A DNA stretch of 64,000 nt, taken from NCBI GenBank assembly GCA_019722365.1, contig JADFUC010001920.1:124001-188000 (forward strand), written 5' to 3'. How positions within the stretch are numbered: the first letter of the stretch is position 1; each line of letters opens with the position of its first letter. Below, one piece after another: positions 35,101 through 49,024 of this stretch. The notes below the pieces were generated by a model, which saw nothing but the letters and a program-made list of their open reading frames with translations, was not told where the DNA came from and did no database searches. The stretch comes from Lithospermum erythrorhizon (lineage: Eukaryota > Streptophyta > Magnoliopsida > Boraginales > Boraginaceae). The translations under genes and the position numbers were made by a program.

Positions 35101-37640
35101 TCTCAGCTTTTTGAGGATAACAAATTGAAATCTTAAGGGGAAGAAAAAAACGTGGCAATGACTCCCGCCGGCGTAAGATTCCCGATGTTTTTAACTGCTT
35201 GATAAAGCAATAATGTGTGAATCATGCTCCGACATAAAGAGTATAATAGCATGACGAGATAGTTAAGAAAACATCCAATGAACTTCGTAAGTAAACCGTA
35301 AGAGCGTAAAGTCTAAAGCAAATAAACCATAGCAGCGTAAAATTACATCTGGCTCCCCGGCTTTGGGATAAATCGCGAGAGCGCGACCAGTAATGAGAGC
35401 CTGACTAAAAATAAGCGTAGTACATAAAGGTCAAAGCCATCAAAGTCTCTAAATTCTCTTGGGACCCTTTTACCCCCATGAAGAAAGGCCCATCAGCGTC
35501 ATAAACAAGTAAATACATCGAGGAAATGTGATCCTCGAGACGATACCGGAGAAGTAGAAGCCGGATGTGAAGTAGTACTCTAAATCCCCGATAGTAACCT
35601 CAGCGTCGCCTACGTATTAGGAATACTCTAAGAACTTTTATTTGGCACTTGGTCATATAATTTCGTCAAAACATGAGAGGAACTTAGATATTCTTTGACA
35701 TAATTCTTGAGCTTCTTATTTTCTTTGAGAAGTGTGGGCACCAGCCATGGGATTAGACTTGATTTTCTTCAATGATTTTTGTCTCAGTTCAAACTCGTTT
35801 GCTTGTCTCGTGATTATGGAAGGTTTCTAGCTGGCGCTTTCGTGATGCGTTAGTAGTGATAGGCACACCATCGCCGTCATTATCATCGCTTGTCTTTCGT
35901 TATCATCGTCCCGTCCAGCGTCATCAAAATCACCATCATCATTATAAATAAGTAAATCCGAAAACGCGGATCCTCTAAATCATCCTGCCTCCGGCCATTT
36001 CGCACCAGCCATGCTTGAAATTGCTTTATCCCTCGCGATGGGCGATTTGCTTCCACGTTTCCACGAAGTGGAGTTGTTGTAGTAATGATAGTGCGCGTCT
36101 TGAAATACTCTTTGGTGATCCCACATGGGTGTGGCTATCAGTCTGTCTCTTTGAAACAATATCGCCTCCCCGAGATTCACGTAATGTGGGTGATTAGAAT
36201 CAGGTAAGGGAAAATTAAGTAACCTTGGTATTTCGTAGATGGCGTGTGGAGGCAATAAGAATGGGAGATTGAAGTCGTTCACGAGACAGAATTTGTGGGA
36301 TTAGAGAATTGACAGCTACATTTGGTTGATGCGAGATCAGATGGGTACGAAAGGATTTAACTGATACAGAAGTGTTATGAATCTAGCTCACGTTGCTCTG
36401 AATGTAGACGCAGCCGATGTATCCATGACTCCGCTTCTTACGATATCCGTTCTTAAATCTATGACCGTTATTTAACATCACCGGTCGCGTAGACACGCCA
36501 TTCCGATCTCTTCCTTAGAATCATGCATCATGCGTAGAAAACCCGTTCGAGGCCGACCCAAAATAGATCATAAAGGATTCGCGTTTGTACTCAGATATGC
36601 TTACCGTTATATTCCAACCCAATGCTAAGGCTATTGCTCTTAGGAGTTTGAATAATCACGTGCTCCTTAAAAAAATCGCTGATCAGGAAAAATAGCGTAT
36701 GAGCTTTACCTAAAAATTCTCCCGTTTTGGACGCTTGGCAGGTTTCGAGTGTGTGCTTACTAAAGTCAACCCCGTCGTAGAAATACCCATCGAGGATGTT
36801 TGGTTTACACTTACGTCGGCCACCGCTTTACTTCCTTGATGGCAAAACGTTTCTATTTTCAACTTGGTAAGTGGATGGCTCACTTGATAAATGTCCCACT
36901 TGGTTTGAGGATTGGGGTTTGGATTCTGCCACTAGTGGGATTTGAGGTTTTGGCCATTTGAGTAGGATTTTACGAGAAGGAAGGAGGAGTGTATGGGTGC
37001 TGTTGAGTAGTAATTTTGTGAATTGGAAGTGAGAAAAATGACAACTTTGGATGGTGGTAGAAAATGGTGGATTAAGGCGGTTTGGGGTTGAAGGATGTGA
37101 TTTTGTGTTGAAGTGTATAATTTTCGGTGGAGAAATATATATATAGGGTTTTAAATCGAGACCTCGTCTCGGTACCGATGGAGTCGGAGAAGATATGGGC
37201 TGTGCATGGCCGAGACCACGTTTGAAGGGGGTCTCGATGAGCTTCTGAGCAGGCCGAGGTTATTTTGCATCGGGCGCCATCGAGGAAGCGGGGGGTCCCG
37301 ATGGGGTCTTGATGACAGTTTGAGGAGTTGCAACCCCATGTCGAGACACCAAATGGGACGGGGAGTGCCGATGGGGTCAATCGCTAAAATCCCAATTCCC
37401 CATCATCTGTCCTCGATAACGCGAAGCAGGCAGAAACTGATTCGAATCCCGACAAAACAAACATCTCACTACCCCTCGTCTGTGACAGCGGTTCGCCTTA
37501 TTGCATCCATGGCAACCGTGATTCGCTCATATGACGGACGATTTTATCATGTGGCTTATCGTCGATATAAAAAATTCTTTGACGCAATTAAACACATAGC
37601 GTGCGTATAATTGAATGCATAAAAGACATAAGAAAGGCGT
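35101..37640 (-). other. Region between Sirevirus pol and 3' LTR, partly LTR-like
   Basis: About 2.5 kb lies between the RNase H end and the 3' LTR. Minus-strand coding-like remnants occur (for example YEIPRLLNFPLPDSNHPHY in 35980-36282), but I cannot assign them. At 37140-37380 the sequence again carries the GATGGGGTC / GTCTCGATG motif found inside the two LTRs, with a TATATATATA box at about 37134-37145. This may be part of a related but different LTR or of the element's own 3' region. Some Sireviruses carry an extra env-like ORF here; I cannot confirm one. Confidence 0.4.
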
Positions 37641-40600
37641 AATCCGCATCTTAGAAAGATCAGCATCCACAGCTGCTTTAATGCGGTTAAATTGATCCTC
37701 GGGTAGTGGTTTGGTGAAGATATCCCTTGAGTTGATAATTTGTTCCATGAACTTGAGATCGATGTTCCGCTTTTTGCGTGATCCGGGATGAAATGATGTG
37801 GATCTCAATGTGCTTGGTCTAGAATGTTGCGCGGATTTTGGCAATGTTAATGGCCTAGTGTTGTCACATGCTTGCGGTACTTGATTATCGCGATCCCCGA
37901 AGTCCTCGATGTTTGTTTAAATCAAGCGCTTGAAATTCTGCTTGATTTCCAACATTCACGTACTCGACTCATAGTTGATAGCACGCCCAGCATTATGTTG
38001 TTTAACTGCTGGAGCCGTGAGGTAGGCATACTTGATAAATGAAAAGTCCATTTAGTACTTTTTCTATCGATGTGCATCAGTAAAATCCACGTCGAATATC
38101 CCATGATTCAGAAGTTAACTGCTTCATTTGGATCACCGTGGCGATCAATTGTTCTTTTCAGCGTACGAAGGATCCTTAGCATTTTAAGATGAGACTCTTT
38201 GGGACACGCTTGAAAGGCGAGCAACACGTAAACACACGGCAAGCGTAATATCGGGTCTAGATAGGTAAGATAAAGAAGGCTACCCGATCATACGCCGATA
38301 TTTAGTCTAGATGTAACATGCGCTTGCTCGTCGCACATCGAAGCTTAGTTGATGAACATAGGGTCGATCAACTTTTATCTTCCGTACGAATTTCTTTATG
38401 AGCTGCTGAAATTTTTTTGACAAATGAAGATCCGTCCATTCAGCGACAGATCCGAGAAAAGTTCGGTGTCAGTAAATCTTAAATGGAACTTCGCTTTGTC
38501 ATCATTTTCAAAATTCACCAGTACTGACAAATCATTAGTAGAGCAGAAAATAATATCAATGGCGTATATTTGGACAAGCATAAGGTGTTTGCCACTTGGT
38601 TTTAAGGAAAAGCGTGGAATCGAAATTTGCCCAGCCTGCTTGAGAGCCGTTAGCTGACCCAATAATGTGCTTAACTTTTCTAAATACGAGCTCTGGAGTG
38701 CTTGTTTAATCCACGTAAAAGGGCTTTATCTAGTTTAAACCGTGATTAGGATGATTAGCATCTTGAAAGCCCGATTAGTTTGTTTCTGAAAACTTCCTCT
38801 TTCGAACCCGTTTAAAAAGCACTTTTACTTGTCAGATTTGGTGTGGTTTGAAATCGCGTATGACTAGCGAAAGCTAGGATAATCTGAATAGTTCAATTTT
38901 AGCGGCAGGAGGCAAAGTTTCATCGAAGTCCGTCACTTTTCGACTTGGGTGCTTCAGGCCAACCAGGCAGCTTTTGTTCTCAAAAGCAACCTTAGGTTTA
39001 AATCGAGTTTATTTCTAAAAAGCCAATTTTGTTCCAATAAATTGTTCTATCATGAGGTTTTTCAACTAAATGCCAAACTTTGCATCTTTTAATTGTTCAG
39101 TTCTTTTGCATAAGACAAAATCCCAGTCCGGATCTTACAGAGCTTAATTTTAACATTAGAGGAGAATGCTTCTTGGGGCAATGGCCCCTGAAGCGAAACA
39201 TTGTTTAAGGAGGATCGAGTAGTTACCGCTTTTGAGAGATAACTTTGGATTGAGGTCAGGGATGATTCCTATGATTAACTTGTCTGCCACAGGTAAATCT
39301 TCGCGATGTTCGCCCATTGGAGATAATAAATCAGCGTCTTGCGGTTCTCGATGATTGTTGTTTTCTCCCCCGTAATTGATACTTCCTCGTTTGACGTTCG
39401 TTTTGAGGCTCATCAAATCTTTTGAATTCGTATCACATTGACACTAATAGTCATCATTAAATACTACTTGCAACTTTCTCAGCAGCGGATTAGATTAAGT
39501 AAGTTAACATGAATGGACTCTTTGCTTGGCGCGTTGATGTTTCTTATTATAGATGATATATGCTTTCTTGGATTTTTTAGTACTTGAGAAAAATTGCCTA
39601 AATTAGATTTAGCGTCGAATTTACCAGCTCTTTCTTTGGTGTTTAGAATATAGCATTCTGTGGCTTTAAAGTAATCGACCACGAGGGATGCTTACCGTAC
39701 AAGCTCATATGAGTCTTTTGAGAATAGATTAAATGCAGGTTGATGGTATATCGACAGTGTCCTTTGGCATGTCCCCAAGTATTTTGGCAAAATTATGTTA
39801 AATTCAGCGTGGTCAGGCAGATTTAACTGAATGGTCTGTTCTTCCCATGACTCGTTTTGATGAGGTGTTGCTTTGGTTCCAGAAAAGTTGTGTTGGATTC
39901 AAATGCTCCCATGAAAACTCTTCGGAACTCCTCGTTCTCGAACTTCGCCTCAAAAGCTGATAAAACTAACATGGCTTTGATTTTGGTCATGCAATTAAAT
40001 GACTTCTGTATTGTAAGCTAACTTTCTTGGCATCCTTTTTATTAACCCAAGATAAATTACCCCAGTAAACCAACGGTAATGGTAAATGATACAAAGACAT
40101 ATTTAGAGCATGTTCATGGCATCCGTCGCCCAAACCAATCCATATGTAACAAATCAATAGCGTGGTTTGACGAGAAGCAAAGATTTATAGATTTAAAGAG
40201 ATGATTTATCGTTTTCTGGGGTTGACATGCGTCATGGCTCCATCCTTTTGCTCTTTGAGATTTGATGAAGCACTTTACATGTCTGAAATGTTTATCTGAT
40301 TTACAAAACTTGACATTTGATCTTAGCGTATTGACGAGTCGATGCCGCAATTTCGCGTCGTCGTAGACAGCGTTGATGCAGGCTGTGCCTAAACTGACGC
40401 AGCCAGAGTTTACATAGTAAACATTGTTCAACCGATAACCATCTTATGACAAATGATGATGAAGCATTCGAGTAATCTGTTTTATGTTTGGAAACCTCGA
40501 AAATAATTTTCATGAATTATTTCCATTATTAAGTAAATTAAACTTGTAAATGACAAGTATTTTTTAATCTTAAAGCAACACTTACTTCAATCGTCAACTA

Positions 40601-41978
40601 CACAGGATTTTGGTTTGGGTGTGCTTGAACGCATTCCTACCCCGGCTATTTGAGCTTTAGGAAGAGTGGCGTCTCGTCGTGTACTTGGCGTCCGTATCCA
40701 CCGTCAAATATTTTCGCCGTGGATGGCCCCCTGTAGAGTCTTGTGCCGTAGAGGCCAACTCATTCATGTCTCAGCTTGGTCGGATTAAACTACGATTAAA
40801 TCTCCCAGTGACTTGTTGATACTTTCTTGGATTGAGACCTCTTGGGCTGAGCGAGATGATCCAAATGCCCAGATGTCAGAGATGTTGCATTGAAACATTT
40901 TAGCTCTTTAGATTTTGCCCTCTTCTCTTGCCGCCGTACTTTGCTGTTTCATAGTTGTCGTACTTGAAACACATGTCCATGATTATCATTGTTTGAATCT
41001 TAGAAGCTTTTATAGTCTACAGCAAGCATGGCCATGTAGCCGTCATCGCCAAATCGCTTTCAATTTTCTGACAACTTTTTGTATGCTTTTCGCCCGCAAG
41101 AGCCATTTTCTTTTTGTCCCACCGATTCCACGAGCCTTGTTTTAGCAATCAACTTCTCTTCGGCTTCCCGAGGATCAATGAGCTCTTGAGTGGAAAAGTC
41201 TTAATATCCTTGTCTTAATTTATGGCGCGTACTTTTTACCAAACTCAGTTCACGGCCCCGATAATTCTCCCGTTCAATTCTTTACAAGGAGAATGTAACA
41301 CAGAGAATCGAGTTATTGATAAATGGTATTGAACGCTGGAGTGCGCGTGTCCTTGATAAACTCTCCGTGATACATTTCGAAGGTTTGATACTCTACAGTC
41401 AAAAGTCGGAACTCTTGTAGTCTTGACAAAATTTAGAACTTGATATGGGCGGTTTATGAGTCGTATATCCTTGACGGATTCGTCCATGACTGAAGCGTAC
41501 TCTAAAATGCGTGGCGTTATGAAGACATGAATGAGCTTTGGAATTTAACTCGGCTTTCTTGGGTTCTCGTCCTTTAGCTCAAACCGTCCTCTTTTGTATC
41601 AAAGTCACCGATTGGGACACTCATTTAGGTGGCCTTTAGCATAACTTTTATATTTACTCTTCACTTGGTGAGAGTTCACATGAATTTCAGGCTTGGAGTA
41701 TTTGATATTTCATGGGAATGAGTGGACCTTGATGATCATTCTCCATAGTTTGTAATCGATGCTTTGAATGATGCTTGATGGCGTTACGCTGATAATTAGT
41801 GGTTTGATCCGTGGTAATTGGTGGCACTAGAACGACCTCGCCCGACACAAAGGTTCCCGAGCTACACATATTCCGTTACTGCCATGTCGTTTACTCTGAG
41901 ATTTTTAAGCTTTAATTAAGTAGAACACGGACTCACGATATCGACTTGTTAGCCTAAATATAACCTTAGAGGAGGGGG

Positions 41979-43210
41979 TGAATAAGGTTTTAAGTTATGT
42001 TTACATCTTTTATCGAGTTTAATTTGATAAAAGCGAATTAACAACATGAATATAAATTAATTAGAATGAACCCAGTATTTCGAGAAACGATTCTTCGAAA
42101 TAAACAACTAATATATGATTTAACTAAAAATAACATGAATACCCAGAAACTAAAGAGATAAGGTAGAAATGATACCTGATTTTCTGAAGCTTCGGTTCCA
42201 CAATGCTCGGCCAAATTGACTTCCGGCCTCGGGATTTTAGTAGGATAACTAGCTCTTGAAATTGTTTGATTCTGTACGAAGCAACCTACCGAGACTAATA
42301 TCGAACAAGCATGGCCAAAGTGACCAGCGCCTTGTGGGATTTTGTGCTAATCTGCAGTACAGCTCTTGGGATTTCAACACTTCTTTCCCGACTAGAATAT
42401 GACATCTTTCTGGCTACTGAGATTTTCAGCAATCACAATTAAGAATGGGTAAATCGATAAGCAATAATGGAAACTCTTTTAAAAGATGATGAAAGATTAA
42501 ATGTGAGAGCTTTAGCTTTTCTTTTTGAATTTGAGAGAAATTAAATCTTTGAAGATAGGTAAAAGGTGAGGTTTTAAAATAGAAGAGACTTATATAGTGC
42601 TTGTAATGGGCGAAAGGCGGCGTCGAGGCGCCGAGGCCAGAGTGCCGATGGGCCTGATGGGCGAGGTACTTATTTATAAGCGACCTATAGACCTATCGAG
42701 AGGTCGGGTCTCGTCGTCGGGGACCTGCTCGAGACCTACCCTGCCGATGGGGTCTCGATGCATCGGAACACGATCGAACCGACCACTACCGATGGGGTCT
42801 CTACGATGATGCGGTTTACTACCACAAGATAAGGATGCGTTTGGCCGGTCGAAGCCCAAATGACAGGTCGTTTATGCGAGCATAACAATGAATCAATCTA
42901 TCTTAGGATTAGAAACTACGGACTATCGATTTAAAACCGGTCGAATTAAAACCGCCAAAAGTGTTACTCTCGTACTTAAAGCAGCGTATCTTTAAAGTGT
43001 AGAGTTTCGCTACAAACCTTTATAGCAATAAAACCACGAGCTCGCGGTTAGGCTTGGCGTTGTTTGGCTGGCGCGAAACCTCGAGCGTCCGTCGACCCTT
43101 TAAGCATGAACAGTAAAGAAGAAACCCTATGCGAAGTTCACTTGAAAGCGGAATTGAATTCGTTTAAACAATTTTTTATCTTGGTTTGGTCGAATCACAA
43201 TTATTGACAT
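41979..43210 (-). repeat. 5' LTR of the minus-strand Sirevirus-type element
   Basis: It begins TGAATAAGGTTTTAAGTTATG after an AGAGGAGGGGG run and matches the copy at 33831-35100 throughout. It contains the CCGATGGGGTCTC motif twice (about 42744 and 42790). On the minus strand a TTATAAATA-like TATA box lies near 42671-42677. The right border near 43210 is where similarity to the other copy ends. Confidence 0.75.
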
Positions 43211-44390
43211 TCCGCCTCGCTTTCACATGACACTTTGACATTGTTAACCGTCGCCGTTGAGTCTTATTTGGTACCTTCTGATAATTTTTATGCTTGTCGT
43301 ACTTCACTTGTTTTTTACATGTGTTTCATCGATTTATAGCCGTTTTCCCTCTATTTTTCTAATCGTCGTCGTATAACCACTTAATTGATAGTATGATTTA
43401 CATGAAATCTGTTCTTATTAAAATTTTGTAAGCGCCTAAAATTGGGCTCGTCGCCCGTTATGCTACTTTTTCTGTCATCTTTTAAATCATCTCACAGATA
43501 AGAACCCAATGTAGAATCTTGCCTTTCAAATATACAAATTTCACGAAAGCCATACCGATTCACAAAGACACACTTATAAGCTAATGATTAACAAATGAGT
43601 ACCAAATTTTGGCTAAAAAAATACAATGTATTCAAATTGGTAATATCCGTGGTTATAACAATAATACGGAGGTTAATTGGAAATTAGGTTGTTGATTTAA
43701 ATATTAATTTAAATTTTTGGAGTTATTGTTAAGACCAATTAATTAGAGAGTTGAAAGACTCAAATTTACCTAAGTGTGAGAAAAGCAGTTATTAGTTTGA
43801 ATGAAAAGTGCTAGAGGTCGAGAGGGAGTGAGTTGGTTAATAGTCACATGAAAAGGTGAGTTTGAATTAAAGATGTTAGAGGGTTTCATGATTTTGGTGT
43901 TCTTATGTGATGGATCCAAAAGAATGAAAGGTTATTTGAGTGGAACCTTTAGACTATGGTTACTACTTGAAAAATAAAACCAAAAGTTTATTTTTTAATC
44001 GTGATTAAAAACTAAATTACGGTTTATGTTTTATTATATTTGTAAAATTATAAATAAAAAACAATGATAGTTCGAGACGTCGTCTTAGGTGTTACAAAAT
44101 TTTAATAAGCAGGTACTTACGGAGATTATGAGTCGTTGGATTAAGTGGTTATGATCTAGCGGTTAGAAAAAATAGAGAAAATAGGTATTTGGAATTAATT
44201 TAAAAACAAATAGAAAAATAAAATGGCATGATGCTTTACAAAATTATTGTAGCGTCAAATAAGGAGAAGCATTCCCGAAGGGACCACTAAGTGATCGATG
44301 TGTGAATGAGCAGTGCGATAAAATATAAGCATGACGAAATAGTTACCGTAAAAAATACGAGATGCGTAATTTAAGCAGCTAGTTAATAGT
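43211..44390. other. AT-rich spacer between two retrotransposons
   Basis: No gene, RNA or repeat family is recognised. Open frames are short. Confidence 0.5.
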
Positions 44391-44680
44391 TGAAAGGATC
44401 GAAACTTCTGTTAGTTCTTTATTTAGTATTTCGCGTTCATGACATTTCAAATTAGTTTGTTTGCTTTGAATAAATTGTGCAAGTAGTGCATGTAAATATT
44501 AGAGTAAATTCCTAGGATAATGCCAAGTATACCTATTAAGTAGTCATTTGTGTAATCAATCTTACTATTTATATAACTAACGTAGGCCGGATGAAATAAA
44601 TTGAAGAACCTTAAACTATTTGAGTATTATTTGTTTTGAGCTTTTGTTTTTCGTGTTTGTGTGAATTCGATCCAACAGGT
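44391..44680 (+). repeat. 5' LTR of the split copia element
   Basis: It begins TGAAAGGATCGAAACTTCTG and matches the start of the copy at 54094. It ends near CCAACA at about 44680, followed by GGTAATTGCTCAGGC, a possible decayed tRNA-Met primer-binding site. It is short (about 290 bp). Confidence 0.6.
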
Positions 44681-47600
44681 AATTGCTCAGGCTACGAATT
44701 TGAGAGAAGTGAGAAACATCCTTCTGTGTAATGATGATGAGCGGCAGCCAAAGAAACTCATCTGAAAATTCTTTTCTTTGATGGTTCTTATGATCGTTGG
44801 AGTGAACTTCATGGAGAATTTTTAAAGGAAGCTAAGGGCTATGAAATGATTGGGAGAGGATACGTTCCACCCCACATTTGGAGCTTGACACGGTGAGTGA
44901 AAACCAATGACTTTACTCGATGAGCAGATTAGTCGCCCCAGTAAAGCACTTTACCTTTTCAGCGTTAGATAGAACGCGTTGAAGCGAATCTTGGGCCGAA
45001 GCGGCTTCTGGTGGTGTAGGACTCGTGGAAAGAAATATGGTGGAAATGAGAAGGTGAAGAAATATATGCGAAATGCTTTGAGAAAGGAATTCGAAGTTTG
45101 GAAATGAAAGGCTAAGCGTTAATTAAATACTGCGAAATTCTGCGGCAATTTCCATGAGCCGAGAAAGCGGCGGAGAAATGGACAATTCGAAGATCAATGA
45201 AAGATCTTAAACGTTGAGCGTCGATTTTCTGAGGCGTAGTTGTAATGATTGAGGAAGAAAGAAACATAAACTCCCATGGCCGAAGTAGATGATTTGGTAC
45301 GCGGTAAATGCGTGAACAAAAATTCAATCGTAAAGGAAAGGAAAAAGAGGATCACGTACTAAAAGGTTGAAGAAATATCATATGTTGTTAGAGGACGAGG
45401 GCATGAAGCATTTTCGTGGAAGAGGAAAAGGAAGGCGGGAATGCGAATAAGGCTACTATCGAGTGCTATAAGTGTCACAACTTGGGACACTTTCAGTATG
45501 AATGTCCCAAATGGAACAAGGAAGCCAATTATGCGTCCGTCGAAAAGGAGGATGACATGCTTTTGATGGCACAAACAAATGGAGAAGTTCTTAGGGATAA
45601 AAAGATGTGGTTAAATGGAGTGCAGTTTGTTTAGAACATGTGTAACGAAGGGAATGTTCACAAATCTTGGCAAGATTTTCTTCCGCTTGTTAAGCCGGGA
45701 TCTGACGCTAGGATGGAGGTTCTTGGGGGAAAGGAGATGTGAAAATATTTCTGAATGGTTTAAATTACACTATCACTGATGTCTATTATGTTCCAGATTT
45801 GAAAAACAACCTTTTGAGTGTGGATCAACTTCAAGAAAGGGGGTTAACCATTCTATTAAAGGGAAAGGTATGTAGTATAACCCGTCGAAAGGGGCACAGT
45901 AATTCGATCATTCGCTGAGCACAAATAGGATGTATCTGGCTCGGCGAAGATCAAGTGGGCGAGAGAAGAAGATGGTGATAATTACACCAAATAACCTCAA
46001 CTGATTTGTCAAGATTGTGACATCAAAGATATGGACACCTGAGCTATAAAGGGTTGCGTACTAAAGCAGAAGATGGTAATTGGTTCAGTTTGAAAGCATC
46101 CTTGTGTTGACTGGTTGAATGGCAAGCGGACGAATTGCGATACGAAAGCGATCAACACGGAGACGACAAAATGCTTGATGAATTCACTTTCCGGATACGT
46201 GTGGACCCGTGATCGCGTCCTGCAGGTGGAAGAGGAATTGTAGGTTTATTGACTTTAGTAGAAAAGCATGGGTACATCTATTAATAAACAAATCCGATGC
46301 AACATTGCTTTAAGGCGTTCCGCAAACATGATGAAAAGAAGCTAATGAGTGTATCAAGTGTCTTAGAACAGATAGAGGAGGTGAATACAAACAGATAGAG
46401 GAGGTGAATACAACTCCATGGTATTTATTGATTTTTGTGAAGAACATGGAATTAAGAGACAATTGACCACTGTATACACGCTGCAACAAAATGGTGTGGC
46501 AGAGAGGAAGAATAGGACGGTGATGAACATGGTGAGAAGCATTTCTTATCGACTAAGAGCATTCGAATCTCTTATGGTAAATTTGTGAATTGGACATGTG
46601 ACATCTTGAATAGGTGTCAGCTACAGTAGTGAAAGACATGCCTTTATGAAGCTTGGAGTGGAGCAAAGCCATCAGTAGAGCACCTCAAAGCTTGGGGATG
46701 TTTAGCTCATGTCCATGTGCCAAAAGTGAACAGGAACAAACTGGATAACAGAAGTAATGTATGTGTGTTTTTTGGAGTAAATGAAGGAACTAAAGGTTCT
46801 GAAATTTTTGATGTTGAAGCGAAAGAAGTGGTGTTTGAAGAGGATAAAGATTGAAATTGGGGAGCAGACTACAAAGAACAATTGGCGGTGGCTGAAATGG
46901 GAATCAAGGAAGAAAGAAACATGCAGTTCGAGAATGAAGAACTGAGGTAATCTGGTGATGTAGTTGCCGTTTGATGATCTGAGATTCTCGTCCATTAACT
47001 GCGGACACGGGTTCAAATTAAGGGAAGCGAAACTGCGAAGAAAGAACACATAGAGCACACTTGATGGATGGATGACTATGTGATTGGAGAAAGGCTTGAG
47101 TGAGGGAAGATGAAGTACATATTGTGCATGATGCGAAATAGAAATCAACAACTTATGAGCGTCAACATGACAACTAGAAGAAGGCATGAATGATGAGATT
47201 GAATCCTATCGAGAAAAAATAACACATGGGCCTTTCCCATTTGAACTCCACTACACATGCAAAGAAAATAGTTGTCAAGTGGATTTTCAAGACTAAGAGA
47301 AATGAGCATGGAGAAATTACAAAGTACAAAGCGAACTTTAGTAGACAAAGATTGCCTCGGAGAAGGGAAGGCGTTGATTGCTGGCCGGTTTTTTGCACAT
47401 GTGGCAAGAATGGATACAGTAAGAATGGTAATAAGTATTGCAGCTCAGAAGGGCTTGATGTGAAATCTGCTTTTCTACATGGAGGGCCAAATGAAGAAGT
47501 CTATGTTGATCAACGTAGAGGATATGAGAAGAGCGGAAGAGAACATTGTGTCTACAAATTACACAAGGCTTTATATGGTTTAAAGCAGGCTCCAAGGGCA

Positions 47601-48116
47601 TGGTACATCAAAATTGAAGCGCATTTTCTCAAGCAAGGTTTTTAGAAATGTTGGAGTGAACAAACATTATTCACTAAGAAGAGTGTGGATGGAAGAATTG
47701 TGATTGTAAGTCTCTATGTAGATGATCTGATATATACAGGAGATGTTGAGGACTTAATGAAAAAATTCAAGACATCTATGATAAAGGAATTTGACATCTC
47801 CGACCTAGGCTACATGAACTACTTCTTAGGAATTGAAGTAACTCAAGGAAATGTAGGAATATTTATTTGTCAAAAGAGGTATGTGGAAGAACTACTTGAA
47901 AGGTTTGGAATGTCGCACAACAATTCCGTGTGCAATCCAATAGTTCCTGGAACAAGGATAGACAAGGACATTGGAGGAAATCTAGTAGATGAAACCTACT
48001 ACAAACAAATTGTAGGAAGTACGTGTACCTCGCTCTCTGGCTTGTTTTGCTCATGTTTATGATATGATAATCAAATTAGCACATCGAGACGCCGGAGAAT
48101 CCATGAGAAGATAGGC

Positions 48117-49007
48117 TGTTGATCATTAGATAGTTGGCTTGAGTTTTCATGAGGATCATGTTGTCATGATTGTTGGCATACGACACGTTACAGCAAGATG
48201 TCTACTGCCAAGTGTCAAAACAGTGGCCCAGGGTTGCTCCGGATGTCTTCTTGCATGGATCGGGGTGATGAGATTTGCATGTGAATTTGGCAATCTTTAG
48301 AGATCTCAAAAAGATATTCCTTGACAATCAAGATTGTTTATTAAGGCAAGTGTTGGAGCTATAGAAGGACTCTTGTACTTATGGAAGGTGGCGGATTCAT
48401 ATCAAACTATCTTTACCATAAATGAAGAGCGAAACCACTACGAGACTTCTGTATATAAAGACCGTTGAATTGAAGAATATAAGACCACAATATAGTTTAT
48501 CATTGAAACATTCTTGTATTAAGATATAAACTTACTGCGTGTGAGTGTAGGTCAATTGTGTTAGAAAATCACTACTCTTCGATTCCGTATACGGTTATTC
48601 TGACGCGTTGTTGTGACAATCTTTGAGTGTTTTTCTTTAAAAGATTGTATTACGTCGAGTCTTTGGGATAGTGTCGGCTTGAGGGAGTAACTTTATAGAT
48701 AGGGTTCCTAGTCTTAGAAACTAAGTTGAAGATTGAGATTAGGGCATCGTGAAAGCGAGGATCGTTTGTATGGAGCCGTGCTTGTAATGCTTGAAAGAAT
48801 AGTGGAAGTTTTGCAGAAATTTGGCGCCCCCAGGCGTGGGTGACGTTGCACCAAAGCCCAGGCAAACAATCTTTGTGTCTTTAATTTACGCTATTTATTT
48901 ACGTTTCTTGTCTGTCGGATTTGTCTTGTCAATCAGAGTGTTATTATTGATTGGTCTTTCAGTAGCGTTAAAATGAAATCTATTTCGCGGTAGGTTGCGA
49001 ACTTTCA
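48117..49007 (+). repeat. 5' LTR of the nested Sirevirus derivative
   Basis: It begins TGTTGATCATTAGATAGTTGG and ends GCGAACTTTCA. It matches the copy at 52600-53504 with long identical blocks such as GGCATACGACACGTT, GGTGATGAGATTTGCATGTG and TTTGTCTTGTCAATCA. Plant-LTR features include ACAATATAGTTTATCATTG and a TTGTGTTAGA region. Confidence 0.85.
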
Positions 49008-49011
49008 ATTG

Positions 49012-49024
49012 TGGTATCGGAGGC
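49012..49024 (+). other. Primer-binding site, tRNA-Met type
   Basis: TGGTATCGGAGGC follows the 5' LTR after ATTG. It matches the TGGTATCAGAGC core complementary to the 3' end of initiator tRNA-Met, with one substitution and one insertion. Its place right after the LTR end fixes both LTR border and element orientation. Confidence 0.8.

Larger units (their letters stand above)
33831..43210 (-). mobile_element. Sirevirus-type Ty1/copia retrotransposon, decayed, minus strand
   Basis: Direct repeats flank a gag-pol that reads right to left. A zinc-knuckle remnant (Y..GHLNECP) is at about 41615-41665. GAG-pre-integrase and integrase start at about 40110-40430, ending AIDLLHMDWFG as in RPLDLLHMDLFGP of Sireviruses. 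The integrase C-terminal part ECYILNTKERAGKFDAKS lies at about 39600-39670 with ESIHVN near 39510. The RT block LVQIYAIDIIFCSTN...FICQKNF is at 38400-38590 (YVDD decayed to YAID). At about 38150-38220 is ARFQACPKESHLKMLRIL. RNase H shows DRKSTKWTFHLSS (about 38020-38070), followed by DIFTKPLPEDQF (about 37690-37730). The length, the CARFQ/KESHL-type RNase H and about 2.6 kb between pol and the 3' LTR fit the Sirevirus lineage. All frames are broken. Confidence 0.75.

Noticed and set aside
41965..41979. AGAGGAGGGGG before TGAATAAGG read as a plus-strand polypurine tract and 3' LTR
   Set aside because: All pol motifs of this element (integrase, RT, RNase H) read on the minus strand, so the purine run is just inside the 5' LTR boundary and not a priming tract.
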